Shown: piece after piece, positions 1 to 9,204 of the stretch | Layout: every line of letters starts with the position of its first letter | Position numbering within the stretch: the first letter of the stretch is position 1 | Source: Candidatus Zipacnadia bacterium | GTDB lineage: Bacteria > Armatimonadota > Zipacnadia > Zipacnadales > UBA5352 | Assembly: GCA_029820295.1 (NCBI GenBank) | Contig: JALGVA010000039.1 | Span: forward strand, 1 to 40,357 | Direction of reading: 5' to 3' | Length of the DNA: 40,357 nt | Notes under the pieces: model-generated | What the model was told of the DNA's origin: nothing | Database searches by the model: none | Seen by the model: the letters and a program-made list of their open reading frames with translations, nothing else | Made by a program: the position numbers and the translations under genes

Positions 1-1368
1 CAGCATCCCCGTCGCGATGCCGAAGTAGATGAGCAGCGACAGCGCGTCGTTCATGGTGGTCACGAACGGGCCCGACGCCAGCGCCTCATCGACCCCGATG
101 CGGCGGAAGGCGACCGGCACGAAGCTGCCCACCATGATCCCCGTGCAGATGGCGCAGAACATGGCCAGCCCCACGATCAGTCCGTAGCCCGCCTCGCCCA
201 GCAGCAGCAAGCCCGCGCCGAAGGCGATCAACCCGCAGGCGAGCGCGATCAGCAGCGCGGTGGGGATCTGCCGCAGCACCAGCCGGCCCGCGCTCAGATC
301 ATCGATCAGGCCCAGCGCCATCGAGCGCACCGTGATCATCGACGACTGCAGCCCGGAGTTGCCGCTCATGGCGGTGATGACCGGGATGAAGGCCGCGAGC
401 ATCACCGCCTGCTCGAGCGTGCCCGCGAACAGGCGGATGACCGTGGCTGAGAGCAGGCTGGCGCCCAGGCTGATGAGCAGCCACGGCACGCGGCTGCGCG
501 CGGCGCGCCAGGGCGAGCGCGTGAGCAGGTCCTCGGCCGAGGCGCCCGCCACCGACGCCAGGTCTTCGGTGATCTCCTGCTGCAGCGCGTCGATGACGTC
601 GTCCATCGTAACCGCGCCCAGCAGCCGCTCGTGCGCGTCCACCACGGGGATCGAGGTCAGGTCGTACTTGTCTACCAGGCGCACGACCTCCTCCTGATCG
701 GTGTCGTGGTGCACGCGCACCGGGTCCGGGTCCAGGATCTTCGACAGCGGCATGTCGTCGCGAGCGTTGATGATGTCTACGAGGTCGACCGCGCCCAGAA
801 GCCGGCGCTCGTCATCCACCACGTAGACGCGGAAGACCGCCTCGGGGCGCACGTCGGTGTGCCGGATGTGCTCGAGCACGCCCTGCGCGGTCACGTCCGG
901 CGGCGACACGATCAGCTCGCTGGTCATGATGCCACCGGCGCTGTCCTCGTCGTAGTGCAGCAGCGCGGCCAGCTCGCGCGCCTCCTCCCGCGGGATGCGG
1001 TTGAGGATGCGGTGCTGCACGTCACTGGGCAAGGTGCTCATGGCGTCGGCGCCCGAGTCGGGGGGCATGGCGTCGATGATCTCCGCCAGCTCGCCCTCCT
1101 CGGTGGCGCCGGCGAGGTCGGCGGTGATGTCGTCATCGACCTCTTCGAGCACCACGCCTGACGCCTCGGAGTCGAGCAGCGCGAAGACCTTCGCGCGCTC
1201 CTCGGCCGTCAACTCGCCCATCGCGTAGGCGATGTCGATCGGGTGATAGCCGCTGATGAGACCTTCGAGGGCGCCACGCACCTCCGAGCGCGTCGCCGCG
1301 CGGATCGCGTCGGCGACGTCGGAGGCGCGCTCTCCTCCGACCTGCTTGATGTCTCCGGCTCGTGCCAC
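1..1368 (-). CDS. mgtE: Magnesium transporter MgtE (3' end cut by window edge)
   Basis: Mg2+ channel/transporter of the inner membrane. The translated minus strand gives an acidic N-terminal helical domain (about residues 1-125), a CBS-domain pair (about 130-255) and a C-terminal membrane domain from about residue 275. The membrane domain contains GNSGLQSSMITVRSMALG, which matches the conserved GN-G-Q loop of the MgtE family. CBS and N domains in this family sense cytoplasmic Mg2+ and gate the pore. I chose the GTG at 1368 because a GGTGGGAG stretch lies just upstream; an in-frame GTG at 1377 is possible. 456 codons are present against a usual length near 450, so only a few C-terminal residues should be missing. 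It starts 20 bp after the sugar kinase stop and is probably the last or next-to-last gene of that transcript. Confidence 0.93.
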   Translation of the reverse strand, partial: MARAGDIKQVGGERASDVADAIRAATRSEVRGALEGLISGYHPIDIAYAMGELTAEERAKVFALLDSEASGVVLEEVDDDITADLAGATEEGELAEIIDAMPPDSGADAMSTLPSDVQHRILNRIPREEARELAALLHYDEDSAGGIMTSELIVSPPDVTAQGVLEHIRHTDVRPEAVFRVYVVDDERRLLGAVDLVDIINARDDMPLSKILDPDPVRVHHDTDQEEVVRLVDKYDLTSIPVVDAHERLLGAVTMDDVIDALQQEITEDLASVAGASAEDLLTRSPWRAARSRVPWLLISLGASLLSATVIRLFAGTLEQAVMLAAFIPVITAMSGNSGLQSSMITVRSMALGLIDDLSAGRLVLRQIPTALLIALACGLIAFGAGLLLLGEAGYGLIVGLAMFCAICTGIMVGSFVPVAFRRIGVDEALASGPFVTTMNDALSLLIYFGIATGML

Positions 1369-1388
1369 TGCTCCCACCTCGACCGCAG

Positions 1389-2939
1389 CTACTGCTCCTC
1401 GACGTCCTCGGCGGCCTCGTGCATAAGGTCCTTCAGGCGCGAGTAGGTGGCCACGTAGCGTTCGAACAGCGCATCGTAGGTCGGCGCCCACAGCTCGTTG
1501 GGCTCGATCTCGCGAGTCACGCGCACCATCTGCTCGGACGCCTCCGCCATCGAGTCGAAGAGCCCCGCGCCCACCGCTCCGCACACCGCGGTCCCCAGCG
1601 CAGTGGCCTCGGGCTGCTCGGTCAGGTAGAGCGGCACCTGGCAGGCGTCGGCGTGGATCTGCAGCCACAGGTCGCTGCGCGTGCCGCCGCCGCAGGCGTA
1701 GATGCCGTCGGCCGAGTACCCCGTGGACGCCAGGTCCTCGAGGATGTGCCGGGTGCCCAGCGCTGTCCCCTCGTAGATGGCGCGCATCATGTGCCCGACG
1801 CCGTGGCGCAGGCTCAGGCCCCAGATGGCTCCCCGCGCCAGCGGATCGCGCAGCGGCGTGCGGTTGCCCTGCCAGTAATCGAGCAGCACCAGGCCCTCGG
1901 CTCCGGGCGGCACCTGCGCGGCCAGCTCGTCGAGCACATCGAACTGACTGCATCCGCGCTTCTGGGCATCGAGCTGCTCGCGGCAGGCGAAGTTGTCGGC
2001 GAACCACTTGACGATGCTGCCGGTGGCGGTCTGCCCGCCCTCGAGCACCCACGTGCCCTCGATGATCGCGTCCGGGAACGGCCCCCAGACCTTGCTGCCG
2101 AAGCGCGCCTGCGCGCACAGAGCCATGTGGCAGGTGGACGAGCCCATGACCAGCGCCATGCGCCCGGGCCGCACCACCGCCAGCCCAAGCATGGCCGCGT
2201 AGGCGTCGATGCCACCCTGGCCCACCGGTGTGCCCGGCGCCAGGCCGATCTCCTCGGCCGCGCGCAGCGTAATCTCGCCCTGGGTGTCGCCCATGGGCAG
2301 CGCGTCGCCGGGCCACTTCTCGCGCAGCTCGGACATGTCCAGCGTGGCCAGCAGCCGCTCGGGCCATCCCCCCTCGGGCGAGGCGTAGTTCCACTTGCAG
2401 GTGGCGGCGTTGAGTGAGGCGGTCCAGCGCCCGGTCAGCCGGTACATCAGCCAGTCCGTGCCCTCACAGATGACCTCGGCCTGCTCATAGGCCTCTGGCT
2501 CGTGGCGCTTGAGCCACATCGCCTTGGGGATCATCCACTCCGGCGATTCGGGCCCGCCGGCGTACTTGAGCACCGGATCGCCGGTCGCGGTGACCTCCTC
2601 GGCCTCCTCGTGGGCGCGCTGGTCCATCCACAGGATCGCCGGCCGCAGTGGAATGCTTTCGCGGTCGCACGCCACGACCGTGCACGCGGTGCCGTCGACG
2701 CTCACGCCCACCACGTCGCGCGGCTGCACGCCCGCCAGCCGCAGCACATCCGGCACGGTCACGCGCACCGCCTGCCACCAGTGCTCGGGGTTCTGCTCGG
2801 CCCAGCTCACCTCCGGGTACTCGATCGGGTAGGGGTGCGTGTCTGACGCCAGCATGTTGCCGCGTAGATCAAACAGCGCGGCGCGCAGGCTCTGCGTGCC
2901 GCAGTCGATGCCCAGCACATAGGGTCCGCCGGTGCTCAT
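1389..2939 (-). CDS. FGGY-family carbohydrate kinase (ribulokinase-like)
   Basis: ATP-dependent sugar kinase of 516 aa, a normal length for FGGY kinases. The N-terminal nucleotide-binding motif is visible as GIDCGTQSLRAALFD (residues 10-24). DGTACTVV and WMDQRA follow in the substrate-binding half, and the C-terminal ATPase lobe has ACGGGTRSDLWLQIHAD with the family's GGG-(T/S)-S-W pattern. The DGTACTVV and GGIDAYAAMLG motifs resemble ribulokinases and other pentulose kinases more than glycerol or xylulose kinases, but the substrate cannot be fixed from sequence. The ATG at 2939 follows a GAGGTGAG ribosome site. It lies 42 bp after the nitroreductase and 20 bp before mgtE. No pentose isomerase or epimerase is adjacent. 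Confidence 0.92.
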   Translation of the reverse strand: MSTGGPYVLGIDCGTQSLRAALFDLRGNMLASDTHPYPIEYPEVSWAEQNPEHWWQAVRVTVPDVLRLAGVQPRDVVGVSVDGTACTVVACDRESIPLRPAILWMDQRAHEEAEEVTATGDPVLKYAGGPESPEWMIPKAMWLKRHEPEAYEQAEVICEGTDWLMYRLTGRWTASLNAATCKWNYASPEGGWPERLLATLDMSELREKWPGDALPMGDTQGEITLRAAEEIGLAPGTPVGQGGIDAYAAMLGLAVVRPGRMALVMGSSTCHMALCAQARFGSKVWGPFPDAIIEGTWVLEGGQTATGSIVKWFADNFACREQLDAQKRGCSQFDVLDELAAQVPPGAEGLVLLDYWQGNRTPLRDPLARGAIWGLSLRHGVGHMMRAIYEGTALGTRHILEDLASTGYSADGIYACGGGTRSDLWLQIHADACQVPLYLTEQPEATALGTAVCGAVGAGLFDSMAEASEQMVRVTREIEPNELWAPTYDALFERYVATYSRLKDLMHEAAEDVEEQ

Positions 2940-2981
2940 GGTCAGCTCACCTCGATGACACAGTCTCGGCGTCGCGCGCGA

Positions 2982-3500
2982 TTACCAGCTCTCGCGGTGC
3001 ACGACGTCCATCGGCCCGGGTGGCTTGGGGCTCGGCCTTCCGGCCGGGTGGCCCAGGCTCACCAGCGCGAGCACGCGGATGTGCCCCGGAATGCCCAGCG
3101 CCTCGCGCACGTACTGCTCGCGCTCGAGGCCGGGGCCGTGGCCGCCCTCCTCGCCGCGGATGCCAACCCAGCAGGCGCCCAGGCCCAACGCGGCCGCCTC
3201 GATCAGCGCGTTTTCGAGCGCCGCGCAGGCGTCCTCGATCCACCAATGTGGCTGGCGCTCGGCGTCGGCGCAGAACGCCAGCACCACCGGCGACTGCGCG
3301 CAGAACCGCGCCCACTGATGCACGCCCGCCAGCGTTTCGCGCTTCTCCGTGTCGGTCACCACCACGATGTGCCACGGGCGCACATTGTTGGCCGTCGGCG
3401 CGCACAGCGCGGCCTCCAGGATCGCCTGCAGGTCCTCTTCGGCGACGGGCTCGTCGGTGTACGTGCGCACACTGCATCGCTGCCTGATCGCGTCAAGCAT
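2982..3500 (-). CDS. Nitroreductase family protein (first of two)
   Basis: FMN-dependent NAD(P)H oxidoreductase of the nitroreductase fold, 172 aa. The N-terminal FMN-binding signature RCSVRTYTDEP is at residues 8-18, followed by APTANNVRPWHIVVV, which fits the conserved AP-A-N-QPW phosphate-binding stretch. The C-terminal part has ALGLGACWVGI and the closing HRESW. The ATG at 3500 is preceded by GGAGGGGAG. Its first 8 bases overlap the plsC stop (ATGCTTGA), so the two are probably translationally coupled. The physiological substrate is unknown. A second nitroreductase lies at 18491-19006. Confidence 0.88.
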   Translation of the reverse strand: MLDAIRQRCSVRTYTDEPVAEEDLQAILEAALCAPTANNVRPWHIVVVTDTEKRETLAGVHQWARFCAQSPVVLAFCADAERQPHWWIEDACAALENALIEAAALGLGACWVGIRGEEGGHGPGLEREQYVREALGIPGHIRVLALVSLGHPAGRPSPKPPGPMDVVHRESW

Positions 3501-4200
3501 CCTGCTCCCCTCCGCTCTGCGTGTCGTGGGCCTGCCGCGCCCCGGCCATGAACGCCTGCTGCTCGGCCTTGAGCGCGCGCACGGCCTGCTCGGTCATCCT
3601 GGTCAGGCGCTGCAGCTCCTCCTTGCCGGGCTTCGCGCCGAACTGCAGCGTGTCGATGGGCTCCCCGAAGCTCACCGCCACCCGTCCGCGATGAAAGAAC
3701 GGCGAGCCGACGGGCATGACGACATCGGTGCCCGTAAGCGCGCACGGGATGATGGGCACACCTGCGCGCGACGCGGCCAGCGCCGCCCCCAGGTCGAACT
3801 CGCCAAGCCGCCCGTCGCGGGAGCGCGTGCCCTCCGGGAACATGGTCAGCAGCTCGCCCCCGCGCAGCAGCTCGATGGCGTTCTTGAGCGCGCGCGTGTC
3901 GGCCGCACCACGCTCCACCGGGAAGGCATAGCACTTGCGGATGATCCAGCCGAAGACCGGCTTGAACAGCTCGGACTTGGCGAAGTAGTAGGTCCGGCGG
4001 GGCATGGCGACCCCGACCACCGGCGGGTCCAGGAAGCTCAGGTGGTTGCTGGCGATGACCGCCCCGCCCTCGGCGGGCACATGCTCCAGCCCCGTCACGC
4101 GGAAGCCGCCGAGCAGGCGCAGGATCGCCGGCAGCGTCCACTGCACCATGCGGTAGTGCGGCCACGTCCACCTGCGCGGCGGCTCAGGCGTCCTGTTCAT
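3493..4200 (-). CDS. plsC: 1-acyl-sn-glycerol-3-phosphate acyltransferase
   Basis: Membrane-associated acyltransferase that makes phosphatidic acid from lysophosphatidic acid. Motif I is NHLSFLDPP, with the catalytic His53 and Asp58 in H-X4-D spacing. Motif III is FPEGTRSRDG at residues 121-130. The 235-aa length is normal for PlsC. ATG 4200 overlaps the cmk stop as ATGA, and its own stop overlaps the nitroreductase start, so it sits mid-operon. A cmk-plsC pair downstream of aroA is common in several Gram-positive-type lineages (recalled, not searched). Confidence 0.93.
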   Translation of the reverse strand: MNRTPEPPRRWTWPHYRMVQWTLPAILRLLGGFRVTGLEHVPAEGGAVIASNHLSFLDPPVVGVAMPRRTYYFAKSELFKPVFGWIIRKCYAFPVERGAADTRALKNAIELLRGGELLTMFPEGTRSRDGRLGEFDLGAALAASRAGVPIIPCALTGTDVVMPVGSPFFHRGRVAVSFGEPIDTLQFGAKPGKEELQRLTRMTEQAVRALKAEQQAFMAGARQAHDTQSGGEQDA

Positions 4201-4825
4201 GCGCGCCCCTCCAGCCGCTCGTGCAGCAGCTCAACCACGCGGTCGATGACCTCCTCGGCGCTCATCCCGTCGCTGTCCACCTCCACGGCATCCTCGGCCT
4301 TGCGCAGCGGTGCGATGGCGCGTGTGCTGTCGCGCTCATCGCGCGCGCGCTGGTCGGCCAGGATCTGGCCGAGGCGGTCAGGAACACCTTGAGCAGCGCG
4401 TTCGGGAAGACCACCGTGCCGATGTCGCGCCCCTCCATCACCACCGGCCGCGTCTGCGCCATGCAACGCTGCGCCGCCACCAGATGCTCGCGCACCGCCG
4501 GGATCGCCGAGACCGGCGAGGACAGGTTGCCCACCTCGGGCGTGCGGATCGGCTCTTCTACGTCCTCGCCGTCCACGAACAGGTGGCCGGCACCGCCGAC
4601 GTAGCGGAACTCGAACTGCAGCTCGCCCGCCAGCGCGCCGATCGCGTCATCGTCGCTGCCGACCTGCAGCCCCGCACACAACGCCCGGTAGGCGACCGCC
4701 CGATACATCGCGCCGGTGTCGATGTACGTGAGGCCGGCACGCTCGGCCACGCCACGGGCGACGGTGCTCTTGCCCGCGCCCGCGGGACCGTCGATCGCCA
4801 CCATGCACCCGATGCGCTCGCTCAT
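4197..4825 (-). pseudogene. cmk: Cytidylate kinase, reading frame broken by an internal deletion
   Basis: CMP/dCMP kinase. The first 152 codons are intact, with P-loop GPAGAGKST (residues 13-21), YIDTGAMYRA and EGRDIGTVVFPNA, and end at KVFLTAS. The remainder is in another frame, from QILADQRARDERDSTRAIAPL through to GRA and a stop at 4197 that overlaps plsC as ATGA. Compared with E. coli and B. subtilis Cmk from memory, about 17-20 residues are missing at the join near 4370-4376. These cover the arginine-rich LID helix that normally follows the FL-AS strand. Both halves are otherwise well conserved. Cmk is normally essential, so this may be an assembly error rather than a true pseudogene. 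ATG 4825 lies 13 bp after aroA with GGAGGG between. Confidence 0.85.
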
Positions 4826-4838
4826 GACAGCCCTCCGC

Positions 4839-6146
4839 TCACTCCTCCTCTTCGATGCACTCGGCGCCCAGCCCTCGCAGGGCCGCAGGGAATCCCGGGA
4901 AGGACGTCTCGATGCACTCGGCGCCCTCGATCACCGTCTCGCCCTCAGCGATCAGTCCCGCGACCGCCGCCGACATGGCGACGCGGTGGTCGTGGCGGCT
5001 GTCGATGGTGGCCCCGCGCAGCGGTGTCGCCCCGGTGATCTCCAGGCCGTCCTCGCGCTCGGCGACCTGCCCGCCCATCGCCCCGAGTACCTGCGCCATC
5101 GCCGCCAGGCGGTCGCTCTCCTTCACGCGCAGCTCGCCGGCGTCGCGGATGACCGTGGTACCTCCGGCCTGCGTCGCCGCTACGGCGAGCAGCGGCACCT
5201 CGTCGATCATGCGCGGGATCAGGTCGCCGCCCACCTCCGCAGCGCTCAGGGCTCCGGCGCGTGCGCTCACGTCGCCGACGCTCTCCCCCGCCTCCTCGTG
5301 GCGCCCGGCGATGCCGATGTCCGCGCCCATCGCCTGCAGCGCCGTCAGCAGCCCGGTGCGCGTCGGGTTGAGCAGCACCTCGCCGGTGGTGATGTGGCTG
5401 CCCTCGACCAGCAGCGCCGCCACCAGCAGGAACGCCGCGGAGCTGAAGTCGCCGGGGACGCGCATCGACCGCGCCTGCAGCGGCCGACCCGGGCGCAGCG
5501 TCACTGCGAGGCCGTCCACCTCGATGTCGGCGCCCATGGCCGCGAGCATGCGCTCGGTGTGATCGCGCGAGGCTGCCGGCTCAACCACGGTCGTCCGCCC
5601 CTCGGCCGACAGGCCCGCCAGCAGCACCGCCGACTTCACCTGCGCGCTGGCCATCGGCGAGTGGTACTCGATCCCACGCAGATGGCCGCCATGCACCGTG
5701 ACCGGCGGCATGCAGCGCTCCCCCCGGCCCTCGACGCGCGCGCCCATCTGCTCCAGTGGCCGCGCGATGCGGTCCATCGGCCGGCGCGAGAGCGACTCGT
5801 CGCCGGTGAAGGTGGTGGCGAACTCGCGGCCCGCCACCAGCCCCATCAGCAGGCGCATGCCCGTGCCCGAGTTGCCCAGCTCCAGCGGCCGGTCCGGCGC
5901 GTGCAGGTCGTCGAGCCCCTCGCCATGCACCTCGATGACGTCCGCGCCCAGGGGATCGATGTACACGCCCAGCGCGCGCAGCGCGTCGGCGGTGCGCAGG
6001 CAGTCGTCGGCCTGCAGGAACCCCTCAATCCGCCCCACGCCCTCAGCGACCGACGACAGGATCGCCGCCCGGTGCGAGATCGACTTGTCGCCCGGCACGC
6101 CGACCGACCCGGTCAGCGGCTCGCAGGCGCGCACGCGCAGCCTCAC
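4839..6146 (-). CDS. aroA: 3-phosphoshikimate 1-carboxyvinyltransferase (EPSP synthase)
   Basis: Sixth step of the shikimate pathway: joins PEP to shikimate-3-phosphate. 435 aa, full length. The N-terminal GDKSISHRAAIL (residues 19-30) carries the substrate-binding Lys21 and Arg26. ELGNSGTGMRLLMG at 89-102 is the PEP-binding loop and resembles class II enzymes. MIDEVPLLAVAA holds the catalytic Asp, and RVKESDRLAAM is the second PROSITE-type signature. The GTG start at 6146 overlaps the tyrA stop (GTGA), indicating translational coupling. cmk follows after 13 bp. Confidence 0.96.
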   Translation of the reverse strand: MRLRVRACEPLTGSVGVPGDKSISHRAAILSSVAEGVGRIEGFLQADDCLRTADALRALGVYIDPLGADVIEVHGEGLDDLHAPDRPLELGNSGTGMRLLMGLVAGREFATTFTGDESLSRRPMDRIARPLEQMGARVEGRGERCMPPVTVHGGHLRGIEYHSPMASAQVKSAVLLAGLSAEGRTTVVEPAASRDHTERMLAAMGADIEVDGLAVTLRPGRPLQARSMRVPGDFSSAAFLLVAALLVEGSHITTGEVLLNPTRTGLLTALQAMGADIGIAGRHEEAGESVGDVSARAGALSAAEVGGDLIPRMIDEVPLLAVAATQAGGTTVIRDAGELRVKESDRLAAMAQVLGAMGGQVAEREDGLEITGATPLRGATIDSRHDHRVAMSAAVAGLIAEGETVIEGAECIETSFPGFPAALRGLGAECIEEEE

Positions 6147-6973
6147 GTCTCGCCCATCCTCTCCCGGCAGGCGCGCGCGGCTTCGAGCAGCGCCGTCAGC
6201 GCGACCGCGTCGCCGCTCACCAGCGCATCGCGGTAGCGCTCCACCTCGGCGGTGAATTCGGCCAGCGCGGCCAGCACATCGTCGGCGTTGGTGAGCAGGA
6301 TCTCGCGCCAGACCTCGGCCGAGCCGACGGCGATGCGCGTGGTGTCGCGCAGGCCGTTACCGATGAAGTCGTCCTCGCTGCAGCACTCGCCCAGCGCACC
6401 CGCGAGCGCCGCCGCCACCAGGTGCGGCAGGTGGCTGGTGCGTGCGACGATGCGGTCGTGGTCATCGGCACCGACCACGACCACGCGCGCGCCGATGGCG
6501 TCAATGGTGGCGCGCAGGCGCTCGACCGCATCGCCGCTCGCGTCTCCGGGGGTGAGCAGCCAGGTCCGGCCACGGAAGAGGTTGGCGCGCGCGGCCATGA
6601 CGCCTGCCCGCTCGGAGCCGGCCATCGGGTGCCCGCCGACGAAGTCAACGTGCGCCGGCAGAGCGGCCGCCGCGTCCAGGATCGCGCGTTTGGTGCTGCC
6701 GGCGTCGGTGACGACGCAGCCGTCGGGCAGGGCGGGGGCGATGCGCGCGAAGACGTCGGGGATGGCCGCGACCGGCGTGGCGATGAAGATGAGGTCCGCG
6801 TCGCGCACGGCCTCAGCGGGGTCGGCGGTCGTGCGGTCGGCGGCGCCTACGTGCAGCGCCTCGAGCATCGTACGCTCGCTGCGCGCGACGCCCACAACCT
6901 CGCCCAGCACGCCGGCCTGCCGCCCCGCGAGGGCAAACGATCCGCCGATGAGGCCGATGCCGACTACCGCCAC
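6143..6973 (-). CDS. tyrA: Prephenate dehydrogenase
   Basis: Oxidises prephenate to 4-hydroxyphenylpyruvate for tyrosine synthesis. The Rossmann motif VVGIGLIGGSFA opens the protein. FIATPVAAIPD, TDAGSTKRAI, GGHPMAGSERAG and TSHLPHLVAAALA are typical of the family. About 276 aa with no C-terminal ACT domain, so no tyrosine-binding regulatory domain is present. The GTG at 6973 is the only standard start, but it lies far from the GGAGG near 7000. In-frame codons extend to CTG 6988 and would read L-I-F-E-R-V-A-V-V-G-I-G, very like the usual N-terminus, so a non-AUG start (CTG 6988 or ATC 6985) is likely. The aroF stop is only 16 bp upstream of that position, and tyrA overlaps aroA by 4 bp. Confidence 0.93.
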   Translation of the reverse strand: MAVVGIGLIGGSFALAGRQAGVLGEVVGVARSERTMLEALHVGAADRTTADPAEAVRDADLIFIATPVAAIPDVFARIAPALPDGCVVTDAGSTKRAILDAAAALPAHVDFVGGHPMAGSERAGVMAARANLFRGRTWLLTPGDASGDAVERLRATIDAIGARVVVVGADDHDRIVARTSHLPHLVAAALAGALGECCSEDDFIGNGLRDTTRIAVGSAEVWREILLTNADDVLAALAEFTAEVERYRDALVSGDAVALTALLEAARACRERMGET

Positions 6974-7004
6974 GCGCTCGAAGATCAGCGTCGCCGCCTC
7001 CGAT

Positions 7005-8027
7005 CTACACGTGCCGTCCGACCGCCTCCGCCACCTGCCGCACCTGCCGCATCAGCTCCGCGAACGCCGCCGGGGTGAGCGACTGCGGCCCATCGCTGAG
7101 CGCCTGGTCGGGCCGCGGGTGCACCTCGATGAGCAGCCCGTCCGCCCCCGCCGCCACCGCCGCCAGCGCCATCGGCGCCACCAGGTGGCTGATGCCCACG
7201 GCGTGGCTGGGGTCGGCCACGATGGGCAGGAAGGTCTCGCGTCGCGCCACCGCCATCGCGCTCAGGTCAAGCGTGAAGCGCGTCGCCGTCTCGAAGGTCC
7301 GGATGCCCCGCTCGCACAGGACGATGTCCAGCGTGCCGCCCGCGGCGATATATTCCGCCGCCTTGAGCCACTCCTCGATGGTCGAGGAGAAGCCGCGCTT
7401 GAGCATCACCGGCCTGCCGCAGTGCCCGGCCTCCTTGAGCAGATCGTAGTTCTGCATGTTGCGCGCGCCGATCTGCACGCAGTCGGCCACCTCGGCCACG
7501 CCGTCGAGCTGGCGCACGTCCATAACCTCGGTCACGATGGGCAGCCCGGTCTCCTCGCGCGCGGCGGCGAGGTAGTCCAGCCCCTCGCTGCCCAGGCCCT
7601 GGAAGCTGTACGGCGAGGTGCGCGGCTTGAAGGCGCCGCCGCGCAGGGCCGTCGCCCCGGCCTCCTTAACCGCCCGCGCGGTCTGCATCACCTGCTCGGC
7701 GCTCTCCACCGAGCACGGCCCGGCGATCACCCCCAGGTGCCCCCCACCCACGCGCGCGGGCCCGATCATCACCGTCGCCGGCCGCGGGTTGTACTCGCGG
7801 CTGATCAGCTTGTAGGGCTTGAGAATCGGCACCACGCGCTCGACCCCCGGCAGCACCGAGAACTGCCCCGCCACCACCTCCTTCTCGTGGTCGGGCGCGC
7901 CGATGGCGCCGATGATGGTGCGCTCCTCACCGCGCGAGATGTGATGGCCGTAGCCGCGCTCGCCCAGCCGCGCGACCACCTGCTCGACATCTTGCTCCGT
8001 GCTGTCCGGCCGCATGACGATGATCAT
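7005..8027 (-). CDS. aroF: 3-deoxy-7-phosphoheptulonate (DAHP) synthase
   Basis: First committed step of the shikimate pathway: PEP plus erythrose-4-phosphate. Residues 1-70 form a ferredoxin-like regulatory domain that starts [18 protein letters not shown]. The TIM barrel follows, with [35 protein letters not shown] and VADPSHAVG. This is the type I-beta arrangement with an N-terminal domain, as in Thermotoga. In that family the N-domain mediates feedback by Tyr or Phe, so allosteric control is expected but not proven here. 340 aa, full length. ATG 8027 lies 15 bp after the hisC stop with GGTGAG upstream. Confidence 0.95.
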   Translation of the reverse strand: MIIVMRPDSTEQDVEQVVARLGERGYGHHISRGEERTIIGAIGAPDHEKEVVAGQFSVLPGVERVVPILKPYKLISREYNPRPATVMIGPARVGGGHLGVIAGPCSVESAEQVMQTARAVKEAGATALRGGAFKPRTSPYSFQGLGSEGLDYLAAAREETGLPIVTEVMDVRQLDGVAEVADCVQIGARNMQNYDLLKEAGHCGRPVMLKRGFSSTIEEWLKAAEYIAAGGTLDIVLCERGIRTFETATRFTLDLSAMAVARRETFLPIVADPSHAVGISHLVAPMALAAVAAGADGLLIEVHPRPDQALSDGPQSLTPAAFAELMRQVRQVAEAVGRHV

Positions 8028-8042
8028 GTCAGCTCACCAGCC

Positions 8043-9167
8043 TCAGCCCAGGCCCGGGCTCACCGTACGCCCGCCCAGGACCTCCCGCAGCGCCGTGATG
8101 AAGGTCTCATTCTGCTCGCGGGTGCCGATGGTCACGCGGATGAAGCTCGGCAGCCCGAATATCTCGCCGGTGCGCACGGTCACGCCCCGGCGCATCAGCT
8201 CGTCGAAGCACTCCACGCTGTCCATCCCGACGTCCACGAAGACGAAATTCGCCTGCGTGGGCACGAACTGCAGGCCCATCTGCTCGAACTGCGTGCTCAG
8301 GAACTCGCGGCCCTGGCGGTTGACGTCCACGCACCGGCGCATGTGCTCCACATCGCGCAGTGCGGCCACGGCGGCATCCTGCGCGATCGAGGACACGTTG
8401 AAGGGCTCGCGCACCTGCTTGAGCGCGTTGGTGATGTCCACCGGCGCGACACCGTAGCCGATGCGCAGGCCCGCCAGCGCGTAGGCCTTGGAGAAGGTGC
8501 GCAGCACCGCGCAGCGCCAACCCGCACGCACGTACTCCAGCGTGTCCGGGTAGTCGTCGGCGTCCACGTACTCCACGTAGGCCTCGTCGAAGACCACGAT
8601 GCACGTCTCGGGCACGCGCTCCATGAAGGCCGCGACCTCGTCGGCGCTGACGATCGTGCCCGTCGGGTTGTACGGGTTCGAGATGAAGACCAGCTTCGTG
8701 CGCTCGTCGATCGCGTCGGCCATGGCGTCGAGGTCGTGACGGAAGTCGCGGTGCTCGATCGCGCGCTCCTCGGCGCCCATCAGCCGCGCGGTGTGCGGAT
8801 AGAGCGCAAACGGCGGCGACGCGAACACCAGGTTGTCGGCGGGCTCGACGAAGGCGAGGCCGAGCATGTGGATGACCTCGTCCGAGCCGCGGCCGACCAC
8901 GATGGTCCCCGGATCGACGTCCAGCAGCGCCGCCAGCGCTGAGGTCAGGGCCGTGCACTGCGGGTCGGGGTAGATGTGTGCCTGCGCGGCGGACCGCGCC
9001 ATCGCCTCGATCACGTGCGGCGACGGGCCGATGGGGTTCTCGTTGGAGGCCAGCTTGGTGACCTGCTCTATGCCCAGCTCAGCCATGACCTCAGCCGAGG
9101 ACTTGCCGGGCGAGTAGGGCACGATCCGCCGCACGGTGTCGCGGATCAGCTCGTCTGCGTTCGCCAC
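8043..9167 (-). CDS. hisC: Histidinol-phosphate / aromatic aminotransferase (HisC family)
   Basis: PLP-dependent class II aminotransferase, 374 aa. KLASNENPIGPSP (residues 38-50), SNPYNPTG (163-170), DEAYVEY with the PLP-nitrogen-binding Asp194, and TFSKAYALAGLRIGYG with Lys227 as the Schiff-base lysine are all present. The family makes histidinol phosphate, and HisC-like enzymes often also transaminate phenylpyruvate and hydroxyphenylpyruvate. Its position between prs and aroF-tyrA fits either or both roles. No other his gene is in the window, so the aromatic role deserves weight. The GTG start at 9167 has an ideal GAGGAGGAG site 6 bp upstream. The prs stop is 37 bp upstream. Confidence 0.93.
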   Translation of the reverse strand: MANADELIRDTVRRIVPYSPGKSSAEVMAELGIEQVTKLASNENPIGPSPHVIEAMARSAAQAHIYPDPQCTALTSALAALLDVDPGTIVVGRGSDEVIHMLGLAFVEPADNLVFASPPFALYPHTARLMGAEERAIEHRDFRHDLDAMADAIDERTKLVFISNPYNPTGTIVSADEVAAFMERVPETCIVVFDEAYVEYVDADDYPDTLEYVRAGWRCAVLRTFSKAYALAGLRIGYGVAPVDITNALKQVREPFNVSSIAQDAAVAALRDVEHMRRCVDVNRQGREFLSTQFEQMGLQFVPTQANFVFVDVGMDSVECFDELMRRGVTVRTGEIFGLPSFIRVTIGTREQNETFITALREVLGGRTVSPGLG

Positions 9168-9204
9168 GTCGGTCTCCTCCTCAGTGCGTCCCGGCGGGGC
9201 GGCG

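Noticed and set aside
6252-8942. 896-aa plus-strand open frame opposite tyrA, aroF and hisC
   Set aside because: It is a shadow of high-GC genes: Arg/Ala/Ser/His-rich, no motif, and three strongly conserved enzymes are on the other strand.
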